A DNA stretch of 64,000 nucleotides from Lyophyllum atratum (lineage: Eukaryota > Basidiomycota > Agaricomycetes > Agaricales > Lyophyllaceae). Below are positions 35,501-47,079 of this stretch, in pieces; position 1 is the first letter of the stretch, and each line of letters starts with the position of its first letter. The notes below the pieces were generated by a model. It had not been told where the DNA came from, made no database searches, and saw only the letters and a program-made list of their open reading frames with translations. The stretch is taken from the NCBI GenBank assembly GCA_014905825.1, contig JACGCN010000021.1, positions 310,001 through 374,000 of the forward strand. Reading direction: 5' to 3'. The translations under genes were made by a program, and so were the position numbers.

Positions 35501-37471
35501 GGGGCGTGGAGAGTGTTTGTGAGGGAGTGGATGCAGCAGGGGTCTGCGGCTACGTGGGAGGGGGCCGTGGCGATCCTGGGCGTGCCGTTTGTAGGGGCGG
35601 AGGAGGGGTGGGCGTTGACGAGCGAGGATGCGAAGGCGTGGCAGGAGCTGTTGGAGCATGCGGTCGCGACGGCGCTGGATTATGGGCACGATGCCGGAAC
35701 AGTGCTTTCTGCTCTTACCGCGCTCGTTTCCTCCGAGCCCCGGGGGTACCTGGCGTCGCAGATACGCCTTGTGGAGTTTGTGAGCATGCATCTGGCGGGG
35801 GTGGCTGCGAAGGGGGAGCTGAGGGAGCTGCCGGAGGGGGTGCTGGAGTTTGTGGGTGGGACGATGGGGAGGGCGTATCCGCCGCCGCTGGGGGGGGACC
35901 AGACGACGTATACGTGGGCGGCGAGGGCGGTGGCGGGGCTTGTGGAGGTGTGTCCGGGGGAGTTGGTGCGGGGGCTTGGGGAGGCGATTGGGGAGGCGGT
36001 GGGGGTGTGGGTTGGGGATGCGGAGGGGAGGTGGGAGGGTGGGGTTGTTGAGTATGATGTGAGTTTTGTTTTTCACCTTGGTGCAAGTGGGGCGGAGTGC
36101 TGATGGTGGGGGTAGATTCTGCCGATGTATCAGACGATGCTTGTGGCTGTTCAGTGTTTGCCGCTGGACCCGGGGGTGTTGGGGACGTTTGGAGGGGTGT
36201 TGTGTGCGCCGTTTGCGGGGGATGCGAGGGGGGAGATTAGGGAGGTGGCGGTGGAGAGTTTCCGTGAGTTTTGGGAGGCGACGTATAAGGGGGTTGAGGC
36301 TCCGCAGGGAGGGTGGGGAGAGGAGGTGGGGATGTGCTTGGAGGCTGTTTATGGGGCCCCCGAGCAACAACCGAAACTCGAGGCGGCGTTCGTCGAGCGT
36401 CCTAGTACGCCCACGATGCCTGACCCGGCGACTATTCATATCGTGCCTACGACACCTACATCATCATCATCGCGCCACACTGCCAACATTTTATCCACCC
36501 GGCCCCGCCTGCACAAATCCTCCAGGATGTTCCCTCAGCTCCCACCTCGATCCCCTGAATCCCCTGTGCCTGCTTCACGCGTCTCGCGTCCGCCCACGCC
36601 TAGAGCGAATAGGACTCCGTGGGGGTCACCCACGAAGCGCCGTAAACTTGTGCATGGGGATAAGGAGAATTTGTCCCCGGTGCGGGAACGCGTAATCCCG
36701 TCTGTGCTTGAGCGGATCGGTGTGCTTAGCTCCCCCCCGAAGGTCGGGAGGGTTGGGTTGGGTAAAAGACGGTTCGAAGAGGAGATGGGGGATAGCGAGG
36801 ACGAGAGGAGTGTGATGAGAAGCTTGGTTGAGGCTGAGGCTTCGGACGACGATGTGTTCCTCGTTGCACCACTCAAGAAGCGCACGGTCCAAGTATCACG
36901 CCTGGAGGACAAGCCGACCCCGACCCCGGAGAGGAAGAGGAAGAGGATGGTGCTGGACGCGGTGGAAGTGTCACGGATAAGCGACTTGTACCCCCGGCGT
37001 CTAAGGGCGTCGGTCAGCTTTGAGGAGAGGCCGGTGGTGTGCACACCGTCGATGGTGACGCGGTCGATGCGGAGGACGACGTCGGAGACGAATTTGCGAG
37101 GAGTAGGAGTTGATAGCGCGGGATCGAGGAAGCGAAGGAGAAGAAGTTCGAGCAGCGGGGACGAGGAAGAGGAAGAGTCTTCTTCGCCGCTGCAGGCCTT
37201 CCGCAGGCCGGCGTCGCAGCGGCAATACAAAAAGCTACAGCTACAGGTTCGCCTGCCGTCGTCGGACGATGACCCGCATATTGGGCAGGTGACGCCGCAT
37301 CATTTGATTTCGCCCGAGTTGAGGCGGGGGGCGAGTTGGGGCTGTGGGGAGCCGGGGAGTGATGACTCGGTGATGGCGCCTAGTCCGTCGAGGGATTTGG
37401 TTCAGAGGAGGCTGCGGAGACTTGGGTCTGTTACGGGTGTGAATGTGAACGTTAAGCCGTTTGTTGTATGA
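32550..37471 (+). CDS. RIF1: Telomere/replication-timing regulator Rif1
   Basis: Five exons (32550-33279, 33341-33576, 33638-34892, 34950-36058, 36116-37471) give 1561 aa with exact phase. The bulk (about residues 90-1200) is the HEAT-like Rif1 N-terminal domain; recognisable stretches are NARKTWALAIWLIQTQRLP and FTPQLLPAVLRTLLAPTLALR. Near the N terminus are two protein phosphatase 1 docking motifs, RVVW (about residues 26-29) and SILK (about 61-64), as in yeast Rif1 proteins that recruit PP1 to control origin firing and telomeres. The C-terminal third is disordered, basic and Ser/Pro-rich with acidic clusters. Intron 1 has a GC donor (33280-33281). The coding strand is exceptionally G-rich at 34000-36100. 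Conserved neighbours on both sides support an old, stable locus. Confidence 0.88.
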
Positions 37472-38659
37472 TAGTAGATAGTGTATATAATGTAATTTGG
37501 ATTCAGTTCATTTGTGAATAATATGGGACGGGACTCTGAAGCTTGGATTGAAAAGAAAAACTTGGATTACTTCATGATATGGTTGAGTATGGCAGTCAAA
37601 CGAGATAGGATTACATCTCGAGTCATAGGGCCAGGTAGGACATGAGTATAAATTTTCAAATTCGAGCCTTGACGCGCAAGATGATGATCGCTGACCTCTT
37701 TCTTAGAGGAAGATAAGTGTCGGCTTGGTCTAGGTCGGCGCTTGTACATAGAACACAGCCCGAATGGTGCAGCCACACTCCATAATATTGTGATCCACTC
37801 CCCAGTCTGGCTGGAGACGTAAACTTAGACACGGACGCTGAGAGTTCCAAGCACATTCGGATACGGACATGGATTGGGATCCCACGTCACTTTGATTATC
37901 CCAGACTGAAGTTCAAAAGTCGAGACCATAGGTTTTGACTCCCATTCTTGGAGAATTATGGCGCAGCGCTTGAGGCTGAATTTGAAGACCGGACAGGCCA
38001 AAAAGGTACCACAGATGTCGAGATTTAAGATGGGACGCCACAGATGAAAACGGTTCTACAGAAAAGCGGGCTCCGATGTCGCAGTATCACGGCCGGCCCA
38101 TTACTCCCCCGACAGTCATCCACATATAATGAAAGCTAAACATTGATCCGGTTGGACTGCGTCCAAACTATAGTGGGGCTTCAGGCGTTCAGAATGGAGG
38201 CCCGTCGCACAGCCTGACGATGCTATCAACGGTCCCAATGCTGTGCGGGTGGACCGCAGGAGTGAAGCCATGCTAAAATATGCGGGACAGGACATCAACC
38301 AATGAGTATGACGATAGTTCTTAGATAATATGCACCAGTTCGTATGATTCGAGAGTGAATACTCTGGTCGACACTCCACTGGCACCTGTTCTCCACCTGC
38401 TTTGAAGAAGTATGGTGTCCCCGGGCCATCAGAGTGTATCCGTTGCGCCTATCACCGGTCGAAGCTCAATACCGTCCTGGGGATACATGTCCTTCACAAC
38501 TGGAGCTTATGAGCGTAGTACGAAACTCACATCGCCTTGAGTTCCTGAAATGTAGAACTGAGATCTCATAGTTGCGTCCATACGACGGAGGCTTAGTCGG
38601 GAGTTGAGTCTTCACTTGTCATTAATCAACCTCCTAAAAAGGCGAGCAAAAAGAGATCC
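37472..38659. other. Intergenic region
   Basis: About 1.2 kb after the Rif1 stop. Only short frames on either strand; no motif, RNA gene or repeat recognised. Confidence 0.5.
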
Positions 38660-40016
38660 TTACGATGTCAACATTGAATTTGAGAAGACTGAGAGAAATT
38701 CAACCATTGTGAGAAAGCAGTCCGACGAACGTGGAGGATCACTTACAACGCGGGATGACCATGAAGATGGCAGTCCAGACGACTACAGGACGATGAGTTG
38801 ATGGAACAACAACAAAGGGAACACATACGGTTTTCCATCGTTAGATACTGCGTAGGAGGTAAGTGCGGATGGCAAGTCAGTCGAGAGGGGGGAATACATA
38901 CACAGACTGTTATTGATATGGCGCAGATACTGCAGATATTACAAGGTAAGAATTTCGATAGAAGGAATATATCAGGATGAGCCGAACCTCGTCAGCATAC
39001 CCGTCGCTGAAGATCCTTTTAGTGGCGAATCTGGCTGAATCGACAAATTACTCACCCACAACCGTGATGATCACTCGATCGATGAGCTTTGAGGTACTGG
39101 GTGAAAGGCTTGAGATCGTAGGCTAATAATTGCGATGAATATGCGGCTCGCACCTGTATATCCCCGATCTACGAGTGTGCAGGTCATGAGAAAGCAAGAA
39201 TGTTGTGAGAAGATCTCCAATAGCGCCTGAGGAAGTCATTAGAAGGGTGTGAGGTGTGAGGGTGTGGTCATAGTGTTTATACGGCTTACTGCAAACCCAG
39301 GTTGGGATCACGAGAGGCTTGAATTTCTGGAAAGCCGAAATCGACGGCGATCGACACTGAATCACTCCTATGGCGAGACTTAGAAGAAGTCGAGCCACGA
39401 CAAAACATATGAGAACAGATACAAGTGCCGTTCTCTTTGTCACTTTCCACAGGCGGAAGGCAAAGAAGGCCTGCGAATAAAGTGACGAGATTTCAAGATG
39501 GCGATACATGTGAGTCCTACCTGGACAAGGAAACTGATGACGGCAACGAAGAACACGGAGAATGCGATGCTGAGCGGCTGCGGACCGTCCAGGACCCGGG
39601 TATTTCCATGATTAAAGACAAGGAACCAATGACCGATGTGTGAAAGGCATATCTGGTGCCCGACCTCCGCTAGCCTGTGCAATGTTGATGAGCCCGAGTC
39701 GTATGGACTTCAAGGAAGCGTATAGATTGTATGCACCAGACTGTGTAGGCCTTTTTCGCGGGTAGGTCGCTGAGAATATGATGTTTTCGAGATGAGCTCA
39801 CTCACCAAACTTTTCACATATCCCGACTCTTCCGGGAAATGACGAAGGTAGAAGTAAAACTGGGGGAGTTCAGAGTGAGTGCTCCAAGAGTGCTCAACAC
39901 GAAATGGGCAGGGCGACTAAGCGGTGCTTACTTGTATTGGTGGTGAAGCCAAAGAGCAAGGTCGAGATTGAAAATCCAATCTGCAACGCCCCGAGGTTAA
40001 AGGGTAAGGATGCCAT
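38660..40016 (-). pseudogene. DUF6534-like seven-helix membrane protein gene, probably degraded
   Basis: Exon pieces of the Agaricomycete DUF6533/DUF6534 membrane-protein family appear in the right order on the minus strand. They are MASLPFNLGALQIGFSISTL (start at 40016), FYFYLRHFPEESGYVKSL, GHWFLVFNHGNTRVLDGPQP, AFFAFRLWKVTKR with ICFVVARLLLSLAIGVIQ, SGAIGDLLTTFLLSHDLH, LIDRVIITVV, GMLT-SICAISITVC, and a final FSNSMLTS near 38660. The first junction could not be joined in phase with GT-AG signals, and a stop interrupts the last helix region unless another intron is assumed. It is therefore called a possible pseudogene, although unusual splicing is an alternative. If functional it would sit in the plasma membrane; the ligand is unknown. 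Confidence 0.55.
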
Positions 40017-41948
40017 GGGGGTCCAAGAAGAATGGACTGTTCTTATCAGCTCCAGGGCATAGCATGTTGCCGATTCTTTGGCTCTGACACTTGATCATAT
40101 GCGGAGCATCGAAGCGGACCGGGGGAAAGAATTCAGAACAGAAGAAGCATCGAATCACTGATCAATGACGGAGCAGTGCAAAATGGAGGGTCGGTAGACA
40201 AGAAATTAGAACTACAGCCAGCCGCTTCTATGGCAGGTGCGAAGAGAACGCAGCAAACAGTGAAGAAATCGGTTTTCAAGCCTTTTGGTCTGGACTGCGT
40301 GGACAGGTGGTGGACCAAGGCCGGCCAGCGAAGGATAGCCCAAGATCTAAAGGCCTATCAGACGTTCCGAACGACCAATGATACTTAGAGTCCGAGTCGA
40401 TGGTTGGAGTGGGAGTCTGCCAGTGTGACCGCTATCCTTCCCTCCTCTGATATCGGAAGTATCATACTCTGCATTACGTATGTCGTGGGGTGACCATATG
40501 CAAAGGAATCGCCCAAATCGAGTGAATTCTGCAGCTGATATGGCTCTCAACAGTGAGTTGCGGCAGAAGTCGCCAAGCACGGTGCTGCGTGGACGATATT
40601 CGTACGTGGTTTGACACATATATACAATTCATCAGCTAGGAGATTCCTAGGAACCAGGCGTCAATCTTAGACTTGACTCCCTAGACTCTCGCACCATTAG
40701 ATGTGTATTACTTCTGTTTCCCATACAATCCTCCGCGTCCAAAAGCGAGAAGTTGAACGAGACGCATGCAAATCCAGAGCGGTCTCAGTGCCATGCACTG
40801 TGCAGCAGACATGATAGCTGTAGTATGCATAATACGGAGTAGGGAGATCGTTAGGAAGTCGTGACACAGAGCTGCAGCTGCTGGTGGATGCTGCAACACA
40901 GCGGGACCCGGGTGCGACTGTTGATGGTGGGAACGTTGGAGCGGGTTGAATTTCAATCAGAAATTAGAATACCCATTTGGGGTGGCATACGCGCGTCATG
41001 GGAGTCTAAGCCGCAACTTATACGGAGAAGTCTACGCCTTGGTGCCACCCCGCAGTGATCACGACGTCTGGGAAGACGAAGATGAAGTTGGCGGACGACA
41101 CGTCACGGTCAACAACGCGTCGTCGTTTGTTTGGCCGTGTTTGCGGAAGACGGCGACGGAATTCACCGGATTGGCGGGCCCGATGCTGCGGCGGGATGGC
41201 TGGACTCGTCTGGCGCGTAGACCACTCCTCGCAGCGCCTGTCGATGAGGCACCGGCTATGAGGGCGGCTGCGCCTCGCAGAAGACACGCAGGGATGGCGG
41301 TATACTCGCCTGTGGCAGCACAGCGCTGGGAACTGTGCGTCGCCGCACTTGGGGAGAAGAGCAACTCGGGCATACCGTTTGCTGCGCCCTATCGCGGTAG
41401 GGGGGGTCTTACACATTGCTATTGTGGTATACACGATATATGTGCATGTCTTGCAGGGAAGCAGCGACGAACATCGCTGCTGCCCGTCGTCAACGGCGAC
41501 GACAGCGACGAGGCGCTGCATCGGGCGATTCGGCCGACGGCCGTGACTCACCATGGCTGCAAAATTTGGGGGGTCCCGAGCGACGTTTCCGTGGCCGAAT
41601 ATTTTTCCCGGTGACGATGTGGCGGCCCGCAACGTACGGCTGTGGCTACGGCTGGGCGGTTTCTCTGCTTGCATGTGACGTTCTTGAGGTCTTTTATGCC
41701 GAGCTAATATATTTATCGTTAGCGGCGCAAGCGCCAGTCCCCGACTCTTATCCTTTTTCCCTGGTGACTCGGTAAATAAGAATGTTGGATGTCATTCATG
41801 GCTGCATTGACTTAATTATGCTGTTCACGAGCTATCCTTAGAATATCTCATCTTCTCTCCAGCATAACTCTACTTGAGTGTCTCTGTGTGTACACTATTA
41901 AACACGCTACTGGTGTGTACATCTACGTCCATACCTCCTAAACTTGGA
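40017..41948. other. Gene-poor flank of the Copia element
   Basis: About 1.9 kb. Two long frames overlap on opposite strands (40946-41614 plus, 41018-41674 minus); neither has a motif and at most one can be real. Nothing else recognised up to the retrotransposon target site. Confidence 0.45.
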
Positions 41949-41953
41949 GACGA

Positions 41954-42283
41954 TGTTAGGAATTGAGACACCGCAAACACCCTTTGTGAGTGTCGCTTAT
42001 CACGGTCTCTTTATCATACAGAACATAAAGGTCTCTTTATCTCACATCTACATATATATACCTACTGTACATACTCGGGCACCCTCAGTCACTTATACCG
42101 GACTGAGGGTGAGCCACTTTCTCTTATCACACACACTTACCTTTACTGATCATACCGTAGTTTATTCTTCCTTATCACTTAGGTATGATCTTATCAATAA
42201 AGTCACTTATACCGGACTGAGGTTTATTCTTCCTTATCACTTAGTCTGATCATAGACTCTACACTACGGTATAGATTCTAACA
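41954..42283 (+). repeat. 5' LTR of the Copia element
   Basis: 330 bp starting TGTTAG and ending CTAACA, the usual TG...CA ends within a 6-bp inverted repeat. A TATATATATA run near 42053 is a plausible TATA box, and AATAAA near 42197 a plausible polyadenylation signal. A short internal repeat (ACTTATACCGGACTGAGG) occurs twice. Confidence 0.96.
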
Positions 42284-42293
42284 GGTTATGGGC
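42284..42293 (+). other. Primer binding site (half-tRNA initiator Met type)
   Basis: GGTTATGGGC follows the 5' LTR directly. It complements GCCCATAACC, the anticodon arm of initiator tRNA-Met with the CAT anticodon. Drosophila copia and yeast Ty5 prime from such an internal tRNA position rather than from the 3' end. Confidence 0.75.
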
Positions 42294-42469
42294 TATTGCT
42301 GCACACTCTAGTGGCAGTACATCGACTCTATACCAAATATCGGGATCGTCACTCCGACCCGGATCACAATCTTATCAGCGCGACGTTATCTTATCGAAAC
42401 GCGTGCCCCCGCCACTTCCATCTACACGAAGTTTCTTTGTCTTCTCAGAAAGCTTGACACTTCATCGCA

Positions 42470-45400
42470 ATGGCTCCCGAAGGTACCAACGAAAGTCCCC
42501 CCCCACCATCCACCCCCAAACTTAATCCCAACGATGCGACACATCCTTCGATCCCCCTGCTCTTTATTCGCACGCCTTTCAGCGGCGACAAATTGGAAAG
42601 AGACAAGGGCAACTGGAAGGAATGGGAGCGCGACTTCTGGAACTTCGCGACGCTGAATCACCTTACCGGTTACATCTTCCAAGACGCCACTTACGCCCGC
42701 TGTCCCAACGTCGTCGCGGAACCTCGTGCCTTCTCAAACTGGTCTGCTAACTGCGCCATTGCAGTTGCCGCTCTCTCCCAAGCTGTCGGGCGATCCGAGC
42801 TCGAATTCATTGATCAGAAAGGAGGCGCGCGGAAATCCTATAACGCTATCAAGGACCACTGCCAGAGCGCCGGTCCCGTCAAACAGATCGCGTTAATACG
42901 CGAAGCCTTATCCACTTACTGTTCCACATCGGAACCACTGGAGACCACCTCGAAACACATTTGCGACGTCATCGACCGCGCGTTCGACATGGGGGAGATC
43001 ACCAGGGATCTGTTTAAATGCATATCCCTCCTCAACAGTCTCAACAGCCGCGAGTTTGAAAGCGTCCAATCCCAACTATCCCGCGCTATCTCAGACGCCC
43101 CCGCCGACGATCCTTACACGTCGACGAAGATGCGTCGTGTCCTCGAGAGCGAACAAACACTTCTCTCTGGGAAGAAGAGCTCTAACACGCGCGATATTGC
43201 GCTTTCGGCGAAGGCTGGCGGCCATAACCACGGCCCCCATGACTTATGTTGCGAGACGTGCTACGCGGCTGGGAAACCGTGCAGGGGACACAAGAAGAAG
43301 TGGTGTATCCGCAAAGGAGGAGGAATGGAAGGGAAGACGATTGCGGAATCAGTCGCGGCTAGACGCGCCGCATCTGGATCTCAGATAGGAAATGGACCCG
43401 CGAAGCCATCAGCCACCTCCGCATCGGGCAAGATCTCGGTCCCATTTACCATCAACGGGAAGGCGCACATCGCGCAAGTCGATCCCAGCGAGATTCAGGA
43501 ACTTATCACCGAGGGCGCGAAGAAAGAGTTCGCCGGCCTCGCATCCACCCCCATTCCTAGAGAAGTCGCGTGGATCGCGGCAGCCGTCAGCGACCCCGTC
43601 CTAGCCATCGTGCCTTCCTTCACACAATCCCAACAAGTTGCCGTTTCCACCAGGGACTACCCCTTCTACGCCGATACAGGCGCTTCGGTCTGCATATCTA
43701 TGGACCGAAACGACTTCATACACCTCAAACCCATCGATACCCGATTCATAGGAGGTGTTGGGGGTTCGTCTCTCCCGGCGATCGGGATGGGAACCATGCG
43801 CCTACGCATAGCCGGAGGCAAATTCCTCGAACTCCACAACGCTCTCTACGCTCCCACCGCCACTGTGCGCCTCATCTCAGTCAGCGCCTTATCTATCGAC
43901 TCCGATACCATCTCCCACTTCGACGCAAATGGACTTAAGATCTATAATAAATCTACCGGCGAATTCATCGTCGGCGGACCGCTTCTACCCAACCGCCTCT
44001 ATGCCCTTAACATCCAACCTACCAACGCCGATTACGCCTTAGCTGCCCAACACGCGCCCGACCTGATGACTTGGCATCGCCGTCTCGGTCATCCCAACTT
44101 CCAGACGCTCAGGGACATGGCAAAATCCGGCTCCGTCGCAGGTATGCCCCCCTCCTTCCCTCATTTACCGCCGAAATGTGAATCTTGCATTCTTGGAAAA
44201 CAGACCAAGACGCCGGTTCCAAAGACGCGTGAGGAGGGGCCAGGGCATCGAGCGACAAGGAGGTTGGGAATTATATGGGTAGATCTTACGGGACCATCTC
44301 CTGTCCAATCGCGCGAAGGTTTTAAATACATCATGAATTTAGTGGACGATTATTCCAACAAACCTTGGTCGATTCCACTTAAACTCAAGAGCGATGCACT
44401 TGGAGAGCTGAAGGCATGGGAACGAGCACGCGAGGTAGAGACTGGACTGAAAGTCGGGATATATCGCACAGGCCATGATGGGGAGCTCGCTGGACACCAG
44501 ATGGACAACTGGTTGAAATCCACGGGTACAGACCAACAGTACGGCGCTCCATATACCTCCGCGCACATTGGGCGAGTCGAGCGGATGCACAGGACGCTCA
44601 TGAACAAGGGACGCGCCATGCGAATCTCAGCAGGTTGCCCCCCAAATATGTGGCTCGAGTTCTATCTAACCGCCTGTCACCTCCATGAAAAGACACCCAC
44701 AAAATCGTTGAAAGGACTAACACCTTATGAGCTATGGCACGAGCGCAAACCCGACTACTCCTACATGCGCGAAATCGGCTGTAAAGCCTTCGTTCTCATC
44801 CAGAACAAGCACAATCCCAAGATCTACGAGCGTTCCATTGAATGCATCCTGATAGGCTACAATCCGAAAGCAAAGGAGTACCGCTGCTACGACAGACAAT
44901 CTGGGAACATCTATAGTACATACCACGTCCGGTTCCTTGAGAGCCATGACGGACATCCCCCTCCAACTCCCGATATCCCCGATAATCCAGCGGCGGATGA
45001 ACCCCTCACGCTCAATCAAATTCGAGACAGTGCTACAGCGGAACCATTTGCTTGGGATGACGATGAAGATTTCATGCCGGTCGTTCAACCCATGATTGCA
45101 GACGCACCAAGAGAGGAACCCCCCTACCCCGATGTCCCGCAACCGGCTGTGGTACCTCCACCGATTATTCCTCGACGATCATCTCGCGTACCGCAACCCA
45201 CTGAGAAAGTAAATCCCGATAATCCACCCATCACGCGTACAGAGCGAGCAGTACAGGAATCTCGAGAAAGCGCGGAACGCATCAAAGCCGCTAAGCTGCA
45301 ACGCCGAGCAACCGTGGCCGATGACGTCGACGCATCAGACCCTGAGGTCCCTGATCTCTCGCGTACCGAGGGTGACATCGATCATGATCGAATATTGGCG

Positions 45401-47032
45401 GCCATAGCGGAGTCCGGGGATTTAGATCCGATGACCCTAGAATTTGAGGATGAGCCGAGAACATGGAGAGAGGCGAGAGAATCAGCTGATGCAACGAGAT
45501 GGGAGGAAGGCTATAGGGAGGAGTTGAAGTCATTGAAGGACATGGAGGTCTACAAACTAGTCCCGCGCTCCGACGTCCCACAGGGCCACAAGATCAGGAA
45601 AGGACGGCCGATCTTCAAAATTAAGCGTGACGAGCACGGGAACGCTGTACGCTTCAAGGTTCGTCTCGTATTCAAGGGCTACGAACAGATCTATGGAAAA
45701 GACTACACTAAAACTACCTCACCAACTGCGCGCATGGAATCCTGGCGAATACTCCTTCATCTCGCGGCATCGCAACCAGGATGGGATGCAACCCAGATCG
45801 ACGTAAAAACGGCCTTCTTATACGGACTCCTCCCGGACGACGAAGTGCAATACATGGAACAGCCGGAAGGTTTTGAGGAGGAGGGTAAGGAGGACTGGGT
45901 GTGGTGTTTAATGCGGGGGTTATATGGGATGAAGCAGAGTGGAAGGATCTGGAACCAGACCCTCAACGAGAACATGATCTCGTGGGGGTTCACCCGTCTA
46001 GCATGCGAATCATGCATTTACTTCCGAAAAACTGACACCGGAACAGTAATCGCCGCGGTCCACGTCGACGACTTCCTATCAATCGCGAGCTCTAAAGCCG
46101 AGAACGACCGTTTCAAGGATCAGATGCGAGAGGTATGGACGATATCCGACCTGGGTACCCCCAGATTCGTCGTCGGCATTGGTATCGAATGGGACCACGC
46201 GAACTCCTCCGTAAAACTATCACAAACCGCACTCATCGACAAAATAATCTCCCAATTCGGTCAGAAAGATGCTACCCCGCTCTCCCTACCAATGGATCCC
46301 GGGCTAAAATTGCGACGCGTCGACCGTACCACCCTATCGACAGAGGAGCAAGATACCTTATCCAGGACACCATATCGCTCCCTCGTCGGTTGCCTACTTT
46401 ATCTGGCAATCTCGACGCGACCTGACATCTCCTACGCGGTCCAACAACTTACACAATATGTCGACTCCTACTCCACAATCCATTGGGACGCAGCCATCCG
46501 ACTCGTTCGATACTTAAAAGGGACCAGGGACCTCAAACTAACCTTAGGAGGGGATCAATCGATCTCTTTACTGGGCTTCACCGACTCAGACTGGGCGAAT
46601 TGCCTGGATACTCGGAGGAGTATTGGAGGGTACACCTGGAATCTCGGCTCAGGCGCCATATCGTGGGCGGCGCGGAAACAGAAAACGGTCGCAGCCTCAT
46701 CGTGCGAAGCGGAATACATGGCCGCGTTCGAAAGCGCGCAGGAATGTATTTGGCTGCGCGCGCTCTTCAAAGCGATCGACCACGACTTCACCGCGACGCC
46801 TACCACCATCCTCTGCGATAATAATGCAGCGATCAATCTATCTGAAGATCCCCTGCTCCACGCGCGTGTGAAACACGTCGACATCAAATACCACTTCCTT
46901 CGCGAACGCGTGCAGTCTAACGAAATTGTCATCCGCTACATAAATACGAAGGACAACGCCGCCGACATCTTTACTAAGGCGCTACCAGCCCCTCTCTTCA
47001 CCCGCCTCCGATCCCTACTCGGTCTCAAGTGA
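42470..47032 (+). CDS. Copia Gag-Pol polyprotein
   Basis: A single 1520-aa frame with no stop or frameshift. Gag covers about residues 1-390 and includes a Cys/His zinc-knuckle-like motif near residue 260 (CETCYAAGKPC...H...C), spaced differently from the usual CX2CX4HX4C. The aspartic protease active site is YADTGAS near residue 400. Integrase begins with an HHCC zinc site (WHRRLGH ... CESCILGK, about 535-575) followed by the acidic triad (WVDLTG, GHDGEL, VERMHR). Reverse transcriptase (about 1030-1300) has KVRLVFKGYEQ, TQIDVKTAFLYG and the catalytic HVDDF. RNase H (about 1370-1510) has SDWAN, SSCEAEYMA, CDNNAAI and NTKDNAADIFTKAL. All catalytic residues appear intact, so the element may be autonomous. 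Confidence 0.97.
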   Translation: MAPEGTNESPPPPSTPKLNPNDATHPSIPLLFIRTPFSGDKLERDKGNWKEWERDFWNFATLNHLTGYIFQDATYARCPNVVAEPRAFSNWSANCAIAVAALSQAVGRSELEFIDQKGGARKSYNAIKDHCQSAGPVKQIALIREALSTYCSTSEPLETTSKHICDVIDRAFDMGEITRDLFKCISLLNSLNSREFESVQSQLSRAISDAPADDPYTSTKMRRVLESEQTLLSGKKSSNTRDIALSAKAGGHNHGPHDLCCETCYAAGKPCRGHKKKWCIRKGGGMEGKTIAESVAARRAASGSQIGNGPAKPSATSASGKISVPFTINGKAHIAQVDPSEIQELITEGAKKEFAGLASTPIPREVAWIAAAVSDPVLAIVPSFTQSQQVAVSTRDYPFYADTGASVCISMDRNDFIHLKPIDTRFIGGVGGSSLPAIGMGTMRLRIAGGKFLELHNALYAPTATVRLISVSALSIDSDTISHFDANGLKIYNKSTGEFIVGGPLLPNRLYALNIQPTNADYALAAQHAPDLMTWHRRLGHPNFQTLRDMAKSGSVAGMPPSFPHLPPKCESCILGKQTKTPVPKTREEGPGHRATRRLGIIWVDLTGPSPVQSREGFKYIMNLVDDYSNKPWSIPLKLKSDALGELKAWERAREVETGLKVGIYRTGHDGELAGHQMDNWLKSTGTDQQYGAPYTSAHIGRVERMHRTLMNKGRAMRISAGCPPNMWLEFYLTACHLHEKTPTKSLKGLTPYELWHERKPDYSYMREIGCKAFVLIQNKHNPKIYERSIECILIGYNPKAKEYRCYDRQSGNIYSTYHVRFLESHDGHPPPTPDIPDNPAADEPLTLNQIRDSATAEPFAWDDDEDFMPVVQPMIADAPREEPPYPDVPQPAVVPPPIIPRRSSRVPQPTEKVNPDNPPITRTERAVQESRESAERIKAAKLQRRATVADDVDASDPEVPDLSRTEGDIDHDRILAAIAESGDLDPMTLEFEDEPRTWREARESADATRWEEGYREELKSLKDMEVYKLVPRSDVPQGHKIRKGRPIFKIKRDEHGNAVRFKVRLVFKGYEQIYGKDYTKTTSPTARMESWRILLHLAASQPGWDATQIDVKTAFLYGLLPDDEVQYMEQPEGFEEEGKEDWVWCLMRGLYGMKQSGRIWNQTLNENMISWGFTRLACESCIYFRKTDTGTVIAAVHVDDFLSIASSKAENDRFKDQMREVWTISDLGTPRFVVGIGIEWDHANSSVKLSQTALIDKIISQFGQKDATPLSLPMDPGLKLRRVDRTTLSTEEQDTLSRTPYRSLVGCLLYLAISTRPDISYAVQQLTQYVDSYSTIHWDAAIRLVRYLKGTRDLKLTLGGDQSISLLGFTDSDWANCLDTRRSIGGYTWNLGSGAISWAARKQKTVAASSCEAEYMAAFESAQECIWLRALFKAIDHDFTATPTTILCDNNAAINLSEDPLLHARVKHVDIKYHFLRERVQSNEIVIRYINTKDNAADIFTKALPAPLFTRLRSLLGLK

Positions 47033-47070
47033 TCACACCAGGTTTCCATGCGAGGAGGAGTGTTTACGGT

Positions 47071-47079
47071 GAGGAGGAG
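47071..47079 (+). other. Polypurine tract
   Basis: GAGGAGGAG abuts the 3' LTR and fits the plus-strand primer. The same tract followed by TGTT also occurs 19 bp upstream (47052-47064). Confidence 0.8.

Noticed and set aside
33619..36439. Very long minus-strand frames (517 and 452 codons) opposite Rif1
   Set aside because: They are antisense shadows of a G/C-biased coding strand. They are Ser/Pro/His/Arg-rich without motifs, while the plus strand encodes a spliced conserved protein.
40946..41674. Overlapping 222- and 218-codon frames on opposite strands
   Set aside because: No motif, no splice support and mutual overlap; neither can be preferred.
41944..42249. 101-codon frame over the 5' LTR and its twin over the 3' LTR (47079-47375)
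   Set aside because: These are chance frames in LTR sequence, identical because the LTRs are identical.
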